Assembly (NCBI RefSeq): GCF_965248315.1
Contig: NZ_CBDFIX010000002.1
Span: 558,001 to 622,000 of the forward strand
Reading direction: 5' to 3'
Origin: Ulvibacterium sp965248315
GTDB lineage: Bacteria > Bacteroidota > Bacteroidia > Flavobacteriales > Flavobacteriaceae
DNA: 64,000 nt
A program made the translations under genes and the position numbers. Of the stretch, positions 26,757-36,093 are shown one piece after another (the first letter of the stretch is position 1; each line of letters begins with the position of its first letter). A model generated the notes under the pieces. It was not told where the DNA came from, made no database searches, and saw only the letters and a program-made list of their open reading frames with translations.

Positions 26757-27305
26757 TTATGCTCCTACTGCTTCAAGTGGTCTAGCAACTGGAAAATCCA
26801 CAGGTACTTGAGTGGTTTTATGCAAATAGTTGCTGATTGTCTTATCACCGACCAAGACAATGGTATCGATTAAGTTTTCTTTAGTCCAGCCTGCATTCAA
26901 GAAATTTTCGACGACTTCTTCGTCCGTACCACCCCTATTCTCAGTGATGTTTTTGGCCAAACGGGCCAAAGCATCCAATTTATTGTCGAATGAAGCGTAT
27001 CCAGCCCTTAGCTCAAGAATCTGCTCATCCGTAAATCCGTTCATCTTTCCAATGGCCGTATGGGCAGATAAACAATAGATACAATTGTTTACTTCGCTGA
27101 CCGCTAGATTAACCACCTCTTTTTCTTTGGACTTTAAGGAAGTCTTTGCATTTTGTAATGCCAAATAGTTGCCCAATGCATTTTCTGAATGTGCATAGGT
27201 AGCGTAGAGGTTAGGTACAAAGCCTACGGCTTTTTCCAAGTTGTCAAAAATTGCCTGATTATTGGCACTTATTTCTTCTCTTTTAGGTACATTAAATGTG
27301 CTCAT
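26757..27305 (-). CDS. AhpD-like / carboxymuconolactone decarboxylase family protein
   Basis: A 182-residue protein of the AhpD fold. The redox motif CxxC with its histidine is Cys75, Cys78 and His82 (CIYCLSAHT), the layout of peroxidase-related AhpD proteins. These proteins usually act in peroxide or thiol redox chemistry. The cupredoxin gene starts 81 bases downstream and an AraC regulator lies upstream, all leftward. The exact substrate is unknown. Confidence 0.88.
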   Translation of the reverse strand: MSTFNVPKREEISANNQAIFDNLEKAVGFVPNLYATYAHSENALGNYLALQNAKTSLKSKEKEVVNLAVSEVNNCIYCLSAHTAIGKMNGFTDEQILELRAGYASFDNKLDALARLAKNITENRGGTDEEVVENFLNAGWTKENLIDTIVLVGDKTISNYLHKTTQVPVDFPVARPLEAVGA

Positions 27306-27611
27306 GATTTTACATTTTTAGGTCACTCTCCAGGAATGACGGTTATTACTTATTTATCTAGTATTAAATTTGTTTAAGGGATTTCTCCGTATCACAATAG
27401 AAATCGTGATGCTGCTTTTGTTCACAGTGCGTTTTCGCATTTATCGTATTCAGTACAGGTTTTTTAGGCTGACGGAATATTTCAATAAGATTGAAAAGGG
27501 AAGTCTGTTTGCTGATCATCTTTCGCTGTTTTTTAATTACATTACAAAGATGCGACGTAAAAAGGGGGTGGGGTTAGGAAGAATTGCCCGGCTGCTTGTA
27601 GAAATTTCCCT
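27306..27611. other. Intergenic region between AraC and AhpD-like genes
   Basis: About 306 bases. A 95-codon open frame on the plus strand (27370-27657) starts at TTG, is composed mainly of hydrophobic and basic residues without family resemblance, and runs into the 3' end of the AraC gene. I see no terminator or RNA element. Confidence 0.5.
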
Positions 27612-28460
27612 TTATAGAGAAATCGTGTTTGTTTCCCTATACTTCGTTGGAGACTGACCTATCATTTTTTTGAAGAACCGGCTAAAATGGGCAGGGTCGT
27701 TAAACCCGAGTTCATAGGCAATCTCTTGATTCTGCTTATCCGTAAAATTGATAAGTCGTTTGGCTTCCAAGGCCAAACGATCCAAAATAATCTGTTGGGG
27801 CGATTTTTGATTGTAGATGGCAAACAAATTGGACAATGTCTTCGGAGATTTGTACAGCATGTCCGCATAATCGCTCACCTTTCTTTTGGTTTTATAATGG
27901 GTATCCACCAACACGTTAAATTTGCGGACCACATCAATCTGCTCGTTATCCAATTTTTTGACAATATGTTGTTCCTTGGCCAAACGGGTACAAATAATTA
28001 TCAAACGTTTCAACAACATCTGAAGCATATCGCCCTGAATATTATCTGGCGTGGAAAATTCCTCAACAAACACCTGGTACAACAAATTAAATTTAGGTTT
28101 CTGATCATCCGGAATGGAAATTATGGGGATGTCCTGTGTGCCAAAGAACAAAATTCCATTACAGGAAACCTCTTTATCATGATCCCGGATACAATAGAAC
28201 TCCCGATTAAAAAGAAAAGCGGTAATTGGAATTTCTGCTTTTTCATAGGAAACGTGTTGAAGATATGTTGTTGTCATCAATTGATTAGGAAGGAGTTCAA
28301 AAGCAATTCCATCTACCTCAACGGTAACAGGGTTCTCGTTCATGTTCCATAGAACATTAATATTCCCGGTACGGACCGAAAACTGATCTTTTGTATGCTT
28401 AATATCATTAGTCAGTCCAAAAAGCGAACCGATTTTAGGGTCATGAAACTCAAACTTCAT
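27612..28460 (-). CDS. AraC-family transcriptional regulator
   Basis: A 282-residue regulator. An N-terminal cupin-like sensing domain (about 15-150) is followed by two helix-turn-helix units at the C-terminus. The last unit contains EIAYELGFNDPAHFSRFFKKMIGQSPTKYR in two readable parts: ELGFNDPAHFSRFFKK is the AraC signature helix. It is upstream of and codirectional with the AhpD-like and cupredoxin genes, which may be its targets. Confidence 0.92.
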   Translation of the reverse strand: MKFEFHDPKIGSLFGLTNDIKHTKDQFSVRTGNINVLWNMNENPVTVEVDGIAFELLPNQLMTTTYLQHVSYEKAEIPITAFLFNREFYCIRDHDKEVSCNGILFFGTQDIPIISIPDDQKPKFNLLYQVFVEEFSTPDNIQGDMLQMLLKRLIIICTRLAKEQHIVKKLDNEQIDVVRKFNVLVDTHYKTKRKVSDYADMLYKSPKTLSNLFAIYNQKSPQQIILDRLALEAKRLINFTDKQNQEIAYELGFNDPAHFSRFFKKMIGQSPTKYRETNTISL

Positions 28461-28663
28461 CCTTTGATTTTGTGCGATAATGCACTGTTAGTCCCTTTTT
28501 TTTGTTCATCCTTACGAGAGCTAAAGTGCTTTAAAAGAAGTATTTATTAAACAAAAATGTTAATGGGGCCCATAAATTTTTAACCCTTAAAGGGTTTTTG
28601 TAGTATTGATTTGAAATTGTTCTTTATCGGTTTTAAGATAAGGTATTTAAGCATTACTTAAAC

Positions 28664-29185
28664 ATGGACGAAATCAAAAATTACGATGCGGCGGCGCATA
28701 AGTTCTATAACTCTCAAGTTATATCCAGTCTACCGCTAATTTCATGGGACTTCCATGCTACACATTTCCAAAAAGTCTGTAAGGACCATGCGGATGTGTT
28801 CCAACTTAAAAAGCTGGCCCAAATCAATAAGTGGTCAACCCCTTTGGAATTGGATGACAAATTGATACAAGAGGATTATGTTATCGTGGTGACCGATAGC
28901 CATTTAAAAATTGTGCACGCCACCCAAAACATCCTGGAAATGAATGGATATATGCCTAAGGAAATTATAGGTAAAAAACCTAAAATGTTCCAAGGTAAGG
29001 ATACGTGTATGCAAACCTCTGAGGAAATAAGACTGGCGGTAAGACAACGAAAACCGTTTGAGGCCGTAGTGCTAAATTATAGAAAAAATGGTTCTTCGTA
29101 TAAATGCTGGATCAAAGGGGAACCCATATATAATATATACGGTGAAGTAGTGAACTTCATTGCATATGAAAAAGAAGTTGCCTAA
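28664..29185 (+). CDS. Single PAS domain protein, LOV-like but without the photoactive cysteine
   Basis: A 173-residue protein with an N-terminal helical region (1-65) and one PAS domain (about 68-173). The core resembles LOV photoreceptor domains: GKKPKMFQ (103-110), LNYRKNG (137-143) and NFIAYE (164-169). The position of the flavin-binding cysteine in the GRNCRFLQ motif is Pro106, and the glutamine of the last strand is Glu169, so normal LOV photochemistry is unlikely. There is no output domain, so it probably acts through a partner. A terminator follows the stop. Confidence 0.8.
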   Translation: MDEIKNYDAAAHKFYNSQVISSLPLISWDFHATHFQKVCKDHADVFQLKKLAQINKWSTPLELDDKLIQEDYVIVVTDSHLKIVHATQNILEMNGYMPKEIIGKKPKMFQGKDTCMQTSEEIRLAVRQRKPFEAVVLNYRKNGSSYKCWIKGEPIYNIYGEVVNFIAYEKEVA

Positions 29186-29203
29186 GTGTAGTTCTGTTCA
29201 AAT

Positions 29204-29236
29204 AAAAACCCCAGGACAGGTTCCCTGGGGTTTTTT
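29204..29236. terminator. Bidirectional terminator between PAS gene and pyk
   Basis: Arms CCCCAGG and CCTGGGG with flanking A-run and T-run on both sides, so it can end both the rightward PAS transcript and the leftward pyk transcript. Confidence 0.88.
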
Positions 29237-29259
29237 CTTTTTTATAACCATCGTTTCAC

Positions 29260-30702
29260 TTAAAAACTACACGTTTCAATTTCGGTAACCCGCAATGTAT
29301 TTACCATTCCTTTGTCCTTAATGGGCATGGCCGCCAAACTAATGAGCATGTCCCCGGTATCCAAAAATCCTTTTTGACAGGCAATTTTGTTTACATCTTC
29401 TATGGTCTCGTCCGTAGACACATACTTATCATAATAGAACGCCTTTACCCCCCATAGTAAATTCAACTGGGTCAAGATTCGCTCGTTGGAGGTAAAGACC
29501 AGTATATGGGCACCAGGTCGCCAAGCAGAAATCTGAAAGGCGGTGTATCCACTGTTGGTCAAGGTAGAAATAGCCTTAGCCTTTATCTCATTGGCCATAA
29601 TCGCCGCATGGTAGCAGACAGATTTTGTAATATATCGTTTTGTGCGGATATGTGGTGGCTCCTGAGGTACTTGTATAAGTTCCGATCCTTCCACACTCTG
29701 CAATATGCTGGACATCTTTTGAATTACCTGAACGGGATAGTTTCCCACAGAGGTTTCACCGGAAAGCATTACCGCATCCGCCCCGTCCATAACGGAATTG
29801 GCCACATCGTTCACTTCCGCCCGGGTCGGGGTAAGGCTGGTTATCATGGTCTCCATCATCTGGGTTGCAATGATTACCGGAATCCGTGCTCGCTTGGCCC
29901 GTAAAACTAATTGTTTCTGTATTAATGGAACTTCTTGGGCCGGCACTTCCACCCCAAGATCACCCCTGGCCACCATTAGGCCGTCGCAGTAGGAAACAAT
30001 TTTATCAATATTCTCTACCGCTTCCGGTTTTTCGATTTTAGCAATAATCGGGATTTTGTGTTCGGAATGTTCCTTAATCAAATTTTGAAGGTCAATTAAA
30101 TCCTGGCTAAAACGAACGAACGAAAGTGCTATCCAATCTACCTCCTGTGATACAGCAAAAATGGCATCTTTAATGTCTTTCTCGGTAAGCGCGGGAAGGG
30201 AGATGTTCGTATTCGGCAAATTCACTCCTTTTTTGGATTTTAACGGCCCGCCTTGAACCACTTTCGCCTTTACCTCATCTTTTCTGTTTGATGATAGAAC
30301 CTCAAAAATCAATTTCCCGTCGTCCAACAAAATCCGTTCCCCGGGATTCACATCTTTTGGAAAAGTCTCATAGTTCATGTACACTCTTTCCATAGTGCCT
30401 TCAAAAGGCTTTCCGGTAACAAAAGTAATTTCGTCTCCCGGCGCAACTACTACTTCACCGGCCATAACCCCTACCCTAAGTTTTGGGCCCTGTAAATCCC
30501 CAAGTATGGATATGTTGGTGTGAAGCTCTTTGTTCAGTTCCCTTATCATTTGAATACGTTCCTTAACGTCCTTATAATCGGCGTGGGAAAAGTTTATCCT
30601 GAAGACATCTACGCCGGCTTCGATCATTTTTTTAAGTACTTCCTTTTTGCTCGTTGCCGGACCTAGAGTGGCTACTATCTTTGTCTTTTTCTTTCCTGGC
30701 AT
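29260..30702 (-). CDS. pyk: Pyruvate kinase
   Basis: A 480-residue glycolytic enzyme making pyruvate and ATP from phosphoenolpyruvate and ADP. The N-terminal KTKIVATLGPATS, the active-site stretch IPIIAKIEKPEAVEN with the catalytic lysine, MVARGDLGVEVP and VIIATQMMETM are all present, with a C-terminal domain from about residue 350. Length is normal. It starts four bases after the stop of the IPExxxVDY gene, so the two are in one transcript. Confidence 0.97.
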   Translation of the reverse strand: MPGKKKTKIVATLGPATSKKEVLKKMIEAGVDVFRINFSHADYKDVKERIQMIRELNKELHTNISILGDLQGPKLRVGVMAGEVVVAPGDEITFVTGKPFEGTMERVYMNYETFPKDVNPGERILLDDGKLIFEVLSSNRKDEVKAKVVQGGPLKSKKGVNLPNTNISLPALTEKDIKDAIFAVSQEVDWIALSFVRFSQDLIDLQNLIKEHSEHKIPIIAKIEKPEAVENIDKIVSYCDGLMVARGDLGVEVPAQEVPLIQKQLVLRAKRARIPVIIATQMMETMITSLTPTRAEVNDVANSVMDGADAVMLSGETSVGNYPVQVIQKMSSILQSVEGSELIQVPQEPPHIRTKRYITKSVCYHAAIMANEIKAKAISTLTNSGYTAFQISAWRPGAHILVFTSNERILTQLNLLWGVKAFYYDKYVSTDETIEDVNKIACQKGFLDTGDMLISLAAMPIKDKGMVNTLRVTEIETCSF

Positions 30703-30706
30703 TCCC

Positions 30707-31171
30707 TTAAAAGATTAAGTTCTTTTTAGATTTTAATTTATCGGCCTCTATGGTATAAGCTGCCATTATCTGTGGTATTGTATTCAAAATCCGAACGATG
30801 TTAGCCCCCAAATCAATATCTTCCTGTTCAATTTTAAGAAAGTAATCCACTTCTTTATATTCTGGTAAAAAGTGGTAGGTAACAACGGAGGTTTCGTCTT
30901 CAAAAAGATTATCCCTTGTCATACTCTCTTCTATTAAGCTACTGTTATTGATTAAATTCCAATATCCATCGTTGACCCGGTCCTTCCACTCAAAAAACGG
31001 GAAAGATATATGCTCCATGGTTTCCAGGTCTTTAGAGGTTCTTCTAAAATTGGACTTCAAATGAAAATTTAATTTATATACAAGGGCATAGTCTTCCAAA
31101 CTGCTATGAACCGCTATTAGTTCGAAGGAATCCTCACATAAATCTTCTGTAATTCTATGTACTGCTACCAT
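30707..31171 (-). CDS. IPExxxVDY-family protein
   Basis: A 154-residue protein of the Bacteroidetes IPExxxVDY family, named after its motif, here LPEYKEVDYFLKI (about residues 112-124), preceded by the conserved FPFFEWKD segment. Its function is unknown to me. It is placed between rnc and pyk, a common order in flavobacteria, and is followed by pyk after four bases. Confidence 0.88.
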   Translation of the reverse strand: MVAVHRITEDLCEDSFELIAVHSSLEDYALVYKLNFHLKSNFRRTSKDLETMEHISFPFFEWKDRVNDGYWNLINNSSLIEESMTRDNLFEDETSVVTYHFLPEYKEVDYFLKIEQEDIDLGANIVRILNTIPQIMAAYTIEADKLKSKKNLIF

Positions 31172-31265
31172 GGGTGTACAAAACGTAAATATAGGATTAA
31201 TAACGAATACAGCCTAAGCTGGGGAAGGCAAAGAATTTTTTAAAAAAGAGATTTTGATTTTTCAA

Positions 31266-32006
31266 TTAGTTCCGGTTCTCCATTTTATCCTGTAAGGCGT
31301 AATACGCTCTTTTTGAAGCTCTTTCTTCAGCCTTTTTTTTTGATGTGGCCCTAGCTTTTGCCATTACCCTTCCATCAATGGATAGTTTAACCGCAAAATG
31401 TTTTAACGCATCGTTGCCAGTATCTTCATAAACATTATAATTAAAGGTCTTTTTTTGCTTTTGGCACCACTCAATAACAAGGCTTTTATAACTTATTACC
31501 TTTCCTTCCAATTGTTCAATATCAACATAAGGCTCAATAACTCTATCATTTATAAACTTTTCACAATATTTGTAGCCCCTGTCCAAATAAATAGCTCCTA
31601 CCAAAGCTTCAAAAACATTCCCATGAATATTGTCTCCAAAATGGGACTTTGGAATCCTGCTTTCAACAAATTTTATAAGATTCAGATCCTTTCCCAATTC
31701 GTTGAGGTGTTTTCTACTTACTATTTTTGAGCGCATTTTTGTGAGATATCCTTCATCACCTCCCGGAACCTCATTATATAGATACTTTGAAATTATGGTT
31801 CCCAACATGGCATCGCCCAGAAACTCCAAACGTTCATAGTTCAGGGGGTTCCCATTTTCATCCTTTCTGTTAATGGATCTATGTAGAAAGGCCTTTTTGT
31901 ATACCTCCAGCTTCTTGGGCTTAAATCCTAAAATTTTTGTTATCCCCAAAAAAAAATCCCCATCCTCTTTGGAATGGGAATTGAATATATTGGAACGAAA
32001 ATTCAT
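31266..32006 (-). CDS. rnc: Ribonuclease III
   Basis: A 246-residue double-strand-specific endoribonuclease for rRNA and mRNA processing. The signature ERLEFLGDAMLGTII lies near residue 50-65 and the second acidic motif in VFEALVGAIYLDRG. A double-stranded RNA-binding domain occupies the last 70 residues. The start codon is eight bases after the fabF stop, so it is in one transcript with fabF, and possibly acpP. Confidence 0.96.
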   Translation of the reverse strand: MNFRSNIFNSHSKEDGDFFLGITKILGFKPKKLEVYKKAFLHRSINRKDENGNPLNYERLEFLGDAMLGTIISKYLYNEVPGGDEGYLTKMRSKIVSRKHLNELGKDLNLIKFVESRIPKSHFGDNIHGNVFEALVGAIYLDRGYKYCEKFINDRVIEPYVDIEQLEGKVISYKSLVIEWCQKQKKTFNYNVYEDTGNDALKHFAVKLSIDGRVMAKARATSKKKAEERASKRAYYALQDKMENRN

Positions 32007-32014
32007 CTCGGAAT

Positions 32015-33265
32015 TTAACTGATTTTTTTAAATACCACACAGGCATTATGACCTCCAAATCCGAAGGTATTGCTCATAGCCACATTTACCTCTCGCTTTT
32101 GGGCTTTGTTCAATGTTAAATTTAGTTTTGGGTCTATATTTTCATCTATAACGCTATGATTTATAGTCGGGGGAACCATACTATTCTCCATAGCCAGGAT
32201 GGACGCAATAGCTTCTATGGCCCCGGCCGCACCCAACAAATGGCCCGTCATGGACTTTGTTGAATTGATATTTATGTTTGGCGCATGTTCCCCAAATATC
32301 TCCGAGATGGCTTTAAGTTCGGCCACATCTCCCAAGGGCGTGGATGTCCCGTGGGTATTTATAGCGTCTATTTCATCGATTTTAAGACCGGCATCATTAA
32401 GACAATTCTGCATAACCTTTACCACCCCTATTCCATCGGGATGTGGGGCGGTCATATGATAGGCATCACTGGATAGCCCTCCTCCAACGAGTTCAGCATA
32501 TATTTTTGCTCCTCGGGCCTTCGCATGTTCATATTCCTCGAGAACAAGCGCTCCAGCTCCCTCGCCCAATACAAAACCATCCCTGGTTGCATCAAAAGGC
32601 CTAGAGGCAGTTTCCGGGCTATCGTTTCTAGTAGATAGGGCATGCATAGCACCAAATCCACCCATACCGGCAATGGTTACGGCAGCTTCGCTTCCTCCAG
32701 TAACTATTACATCACAATACCCCAAACGAATATAGTTAAGGGCATCTATCATAGCATTCGCCGAAGAAGCACATGCGGATACCGTCGTATAATTAGGTCC
32801 CATAAATCCATGCTTTATGGAGATGTTCCCAGGTGCTATATCCGCAATCATTTTTGGAATGAAAAAGGGGTTGAACCTTGGTGTACCGTCACCGGCGGCA
32901 AAGTTCATCACTTCATTTTGAAAGGTTTCCAAGCCTCCTATTCCAGCTCCCCAAACTACTCCGACACGAAATTTATCTACCGCATCCAAATCCAATTTTG
33001 AGTCGCTTATAGCTTCATCCGAAGAAACAATGGCATACTGTGAAAAACGATCTAGTTTACGTGCCTCTTTCCTATCGAAAAAGTCTTCTGGCTTATATCC
33101 TTTAAGTTCACAGGCGAATTTAGTCTTGAACTTTTCAGTGTCATAATAGGTAACCGGTGCCGAACCGCTCTTGCCATTCACCAAGCCCTCCCAATACTCC
33201 TTTATATTGTTGCCGATAGGTGTCAACGCACCCAATCCGGTAACCACAACTCGCTTTAATTGCAT
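32015..33265 (-). CDS. fabF: 3-oxoacyl-[acyl-carrier-protein] synthase II
   Basis: A 416-residue condensing enzyme of fatty acid elongation. The nucleophile cysteine lies in VSACASSANA, and the two active-site histidines in NTHGTSTPLGD and SMTGHLLGAAG. Length and order acpP - fabF - rnc are typical for this phylum. It works with the acyl carrier protein encoded 133 bases upstream. Confidence 0.97.
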   Translation of the reverse strand: MQLKRVVVTGLGALTPIGNNIKEYWEGLVNGKSGSAPVTYYDTEKFKTKFACELKGYKPEDFFDRKEARKLDRFSQYAIVSSDEAISDSKLDLDAVDKFRVGVVWGAGIGGLETFQNEVMNFAAGDGTPRFNPFFIPKMIADIAPGNISIKHGFMGPNYTTVSACASSANAMIDALNYIRLGYCDVIVTGGSEAAVTIAGMGGFGAMHALSTRNDSPETASRPFDATRDGFVLGEGAGALVLEEYEHAKARGAKIYAELVGGGLSSDAYHMTAPHPDGIGVVKVMQNCLNDAGLKIDEIDAINTHGTSTPLGDVAELKAISEIFGEHAPNININSTKSMTGHLLGAAGAIEAIASILAMENSMVPPTINHSVIDENIDPKLNLTLNKAQKREVNVAMSNTFGFGGHNACVVFKKIS

Positions 33266-33398
33266 TGAACCAAATTTTTGTTTTTAGGAAATGGTCGGGA
33301 TTTCCCCAATCCGTAAGCAAATCGTAAATTAAAAAAATTATCCATGCGATAGATTTACCACATGGATAATTTCAAATCTTGTTCAAAAAATCATACGA

Positions 33399-33632
33399 TT
33401 ACTTCGCTTCTTCTATATAGCTTATGGCCTGACCGACCGTTGCAATATTTTCAGCCTGATCGTCAGGGATTTGAATGTCAAATTCTTTTTCGAATTCCAT
33501 AATTAACTCAACAGTATCCAATGAATCCGCCCCTAAGTCGTTGGTAAAGCTAGCCTCGGATACCACTTCATTTTCATCAACTCCCAATTTATCGACGATG
33601 ATAGCTTTTACTCTTGATGCAATGTCTGACAT
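33399..33632 (-). CDS. acpP: Acyl carrier protein
   Basis: A 77-residue acidic carrier. The serine that receives 4'-phosphopantetheine is in GADSLDTVEL. It is the first gene of the leftward acpP - fabF - rnc group and has a clear promoter box upstream. Confidence 0.97.
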   Translation of the reverse strand: MSDIASRVKAIIVDKLGVDENEVVSEASFTNDLGADSLDTVELIMEFEKEFDIQIPDDQAENIATVGQAISYIEEAK

Positions 33633-33665
33633 AATAATATCGGTTTTAAAAATTTAAATTGTTGG

Positions 33666-33673
33666 CAAAAATA
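33666..33673 (-). promoter_or_regulatory. -7 promoter box of acpP
   Basis: On the minus strand this reads TATTTTTG, a perfect TAnnTTTG match, 34 bases before the acpP start codon. A matching -33 element is not obvious. Confidence 0.5.
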
Positions 33674-33795
33674 AAAAACTTTGGTGTAATAATGCCATTT
33701 GTGCCCAAAATGTCTCGTAATTTAAGAAATTTAGATACAAGAATGGTATTTTAGCCCGTAAATAAGCACATCACTTTCTAACGCTAACTTACCCC

Positions 33796-34365
33796 ATGAA
33801 AAATATAGTCCTATTTGCCTCGGGTTCCGGTTCAAATGTGGAAAACATTGTACAATATTTTGAATCCAATACGGAGGTTACCATAACGGCAGTTCTTTCC
33901 AATAATAAGGATGCCAAGGTTTTGGAAAGATGTAATAAACTAAATATTAGCGCATTGTATTTTAATAAGACTTCTTTTTATGAAAAAGGTCTAGTTCGTA
34001 AAATTCTTAGGACATTAAGTCCAGATCTTATTGTATTGGCCGGATTTTTATGGAAGATGCCACAGGACTTGATTCAAGATTTTCCAGATAGAATTATTAA
34101 CATTCACCCTGCCCTGTTGCCCAAATATGGAGGAAAAGGTATGTACGGCAATCATGTTCATCAGGCGGTCAAAGACAATATGGAGACCGAAACCGGGATA
34201 ACGATACATTTTGTAAACGAAAATTATGATGAAGGCGCCATCATCTATCAGGCCACGACCAACATATCACCCGAAAATACGATCCAGGCCATAGCTAACA
34301 AGGTACAAGCACTGGAGTACGAATACTTTCCAAGAATCATTGAGAAACTTCTGAATGAAGGGTAA
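33796..34365 (+). CDS. purN: Phosphoribosylglycinamide formyltransferase
   Basis: A 189-residue enzyme of purine synthesis that transfers a formyl group from formyl-tetrahydrofolate to GAR. The phosphate loop FASGSGSNVENIV is at the N-terminus; the catalytic Asn and His lie in INIHPALLPKYGG and the Asp in the ENYDEGAII region. It overlaps the RNase H gene by one base (TAATG) and another purine gene (purF) lies 1.7 kb downstream. Confidence 0.95.
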   Translation: MKNIVLFASGSGSNVENIVQYFESNTEVTITAVLSNNKDAKVLERCNKLNISALYFNKTSFYEKGLVRKILRTLSPDLIVLAGFLWKMPQDLIQDFPDRIINIHPALLPKYGGKGMYGNHVHQAVKDNMETETGITIHFVNENYDEGAIIYQATTNISPENTIQAIANKVQALEYEYFPRIIEKLLNEG

Positions 34366-35000
34366 TGGCCAAAAAAAAGAAATTTTATACGGTCTGGAAA
34401 GGGAAAAGACCAGGTATCTACACTAGTTGGGAAGAGTGTAAAGATGCCATATCGGGTTATAAGGGCGCGCAATACAAATCCTTTCCCAGCTTAAAGGCTG
34501 CCCAAGATGCCTATAATGATAGTTATGAGGAACATAAAGGTAAAAAGAAGGATAGTCCAGGATTAACCCCACAACAACTTCTTAAAATTGGAAATCCCAA
34601 TTACCACTCCATTTCTGTTGACGCAGCATCCAGCGGTAACCCAGGGGTTATGGAATACCAAGGCGTGGATACCAAAACCGGTAAAAAACTATTCAGACAA
34701 GGTCCTTTTGTGGAAGGAACCAACAACATTGGGGAATTTTTGGCCATTGTACATGGGTTGGCGTTTTTAAAGGATCGTAGAAGTAATCGCCTCATTTACT
34801 CGGACTCCAGAACCGCAATCAGTTGGGTTAGGAAAAAAAGCTGTAACACCCAATTGAAAGAGACCGAAAAGAACAAACCCCTTTTTGACCTTATCCGCCG
34901 TGCGGTTTCCTGGTTGAAAAGTAACTCCTACAGCACTCCTATTGTAAAATGGGAAACCAAGGCTTGGGGCGAAATCCCAGCTGATTTTGGTAGGAAGTAA
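34365..35000 (+). CDS. rnhA: Ribonuclease HI with N-terminal viroplasmin-like domain
   Basis: A 211-residue protein. The first 50 residues (KKKFYTVWKGKRPGIY, then the YKSFPSLKAAQDAY segment) form the Caulimovirus viroplasmin-like domain that binds RNA-DNA hybrids. The RNase H domain starts about residue 75. Its acidic residues are Asp in SVDAASSGNPG, Glu in NNIGEFLAI, Asp in IYSDSRTAISW and Asp in the terminal IPADFGRK. It removes RNA from RNA-DNA hybrids. Its ATG overlaps the purN stop, so translation is coupled. Confidence 0.92.
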   Translation: MAKKKKFYTVWKGKRPGIYTSWEECKDAISGYKGAQYKSFPSLKAAQDAYNDSYEEHKGKKKDSPGLTPQQLLKIGNPNYHSISVDAASSGNPGVMEYQGVDTKTGKKLFRQGPFVEGTNNIGEFLAIVHGLAFLKDRRSNRLIYSDSRTAISWVRKKSCNTQLKETEKNKPLFDLIRRAVSWLKSNSYSTPIVKWETKAWGEIPADFGRK

Positions 35001-35094
35001 GGCCCTTCCCACATTCCAAAAGATTAGTGCCATCCATTTGAAGAGTTTTAATAACTTGATTTGTCACATACTCGCTATTGGCATTTCAAAACTG

Positions 35095-35102
35095 TATATT
35101 TG
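35095..35102 (+). promoter_or_regulatory. -7 promoter box (TATATTTG) of the second PfkB gene
   Basis: Perfect TAnnTTTG match 20 bases before the ATG at 35123. A TTG lies 14 bases upstream, slightly too close for an ideal -33 element. Confidence 0.5.
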
Positions 35103-35122
35103 CAGCAAATTTTAAATGTTAA

Positions 35123-36049
35123 ATGGGTAAACTTCTAATTGTTGGCACAGTCGCCTTTGATGCCATTGAAACACCATTCGGGAAAACTGACAAAATCTTA
35201 GGCGGAGCGGCAACCTTCATTGGCTTGGCGGCATCACAGTTTAATGTAGACTCGGCCATTGTATCCGTAGTAGGCGATGATATGCCCCAAGAATACCTGG
35301 ATATGCTTTCCGGAAGAGGTATTGACCTTTCAGGACTGGAAATTGTTAAGGGCGGAAAGACGTTTTATTGGAAAGGCAAGTATCATAATGACCTTAACGC
35401 CAGGGATACCCTGATAACGGAGTTAAATACATTAGCTGATTTTAATCCTATTGTCCCCAACGATTACAAGAATTCTGAGGTTGTCATGTTGGGCAATCTG
35501 CACCCTAATATCCAAATCAGCGTAATAAACCAAATGACAAAACGACCAAATCTAATCATTTTGGATACGATGAATTTTTGGATGGACAATGCATTGCAAG
35601 AATTATTGGAAGCAATTAAAATGATCGATGTCCTCACTATTAACGATGAGGAGGCCAGACAACTTACAAGCGAACACTCTTTGGTAAAGGCAGCGGAGGA
35701 AATACAGAAAATGGGCCCAAAGTATGTGGTCATAAAAAAGGGAGAACATGGTGCTCTCCTGTTCTATAAGGACAATGTGTTTTATGCCCCCGCCCTTCCA
35801 CTGGAGGAGGTTTTTGATCCTACGGGGGCCGGTGACACCTTTGCAGGAGGATTTTCAGGCTACCTTGCCGCGACAGGAAATACTTCCTTCAATAGTATTA
35901 AAAATGCCGTTATCCATGGTTCCAATCTAGCTTCGTTCTGCGTAGAACGTTTTGGAACGGAACGGATGCGGGACTTGGAAAAGGCGGAGGTGAGCAAAAG
36001 GTTACATCAATTTAAAGCCTTGACACAATTTGAAATCGAATTACAATGA
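35123..36049 (+). CDS. PfkB-family kinase (adenosine kinase/ribokinase-like)
   Basis: A 308-residue kinase of the PfkB family. The start MGKLLIVGTVAFDAIETPFG and the GGAATFIGLAAS glycine segment mark the substrate-binding side, and FDPTGAGDTFAGGF (about 231-244) carries the catalytic Asp. It is a different subgroup from the fructokinase-like protein at 1212. Its place next to purF suggests a nucleoside or ribose substrate, but this is inference. The purF gene starts 44 bases downstream. Confidence 0.85.
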   Translation: MGKLLIVGTVAFDAIETPFGKTDKILGGAATFIGLAASQFNVDSAIVSVVGDDMPQEYLDMLSGRGIDLSGLEIVKGGKTFYWKGKYHNDLNARDTLITELNTLADFNPIVPNDYKNSEVVMLGNLHPNIQISVINQMTKRPNLIILDTMNFWMDNALQELLEAIKMIDVLTINDEEARQLTSEHSLVKAAEEIQKMGPKYVVIKKGEHGALLFYKDNVFYAPALPLEEVFDPTGAGDTFAGGFSGYLAATGNTSFNSIKNAVIHGSNLASFCVERFGTERMRDLEKAEVSKRLHQFKALTQFEIELQ

Positions 36050-36093
36050 GTACATGCCCTGATAAATCGGGGCTTTTTTAATTTAAAAGTAAA

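Noticed and set aside
27370..27657. 95-residue open frame on the plus strand, with TAAATTTG at 27365-27372
   Set aside because: The promoter-like box overlaps the TTG start, the protein is a hydrophobic/basic mix with no family match, and it runs into the AraC gene.
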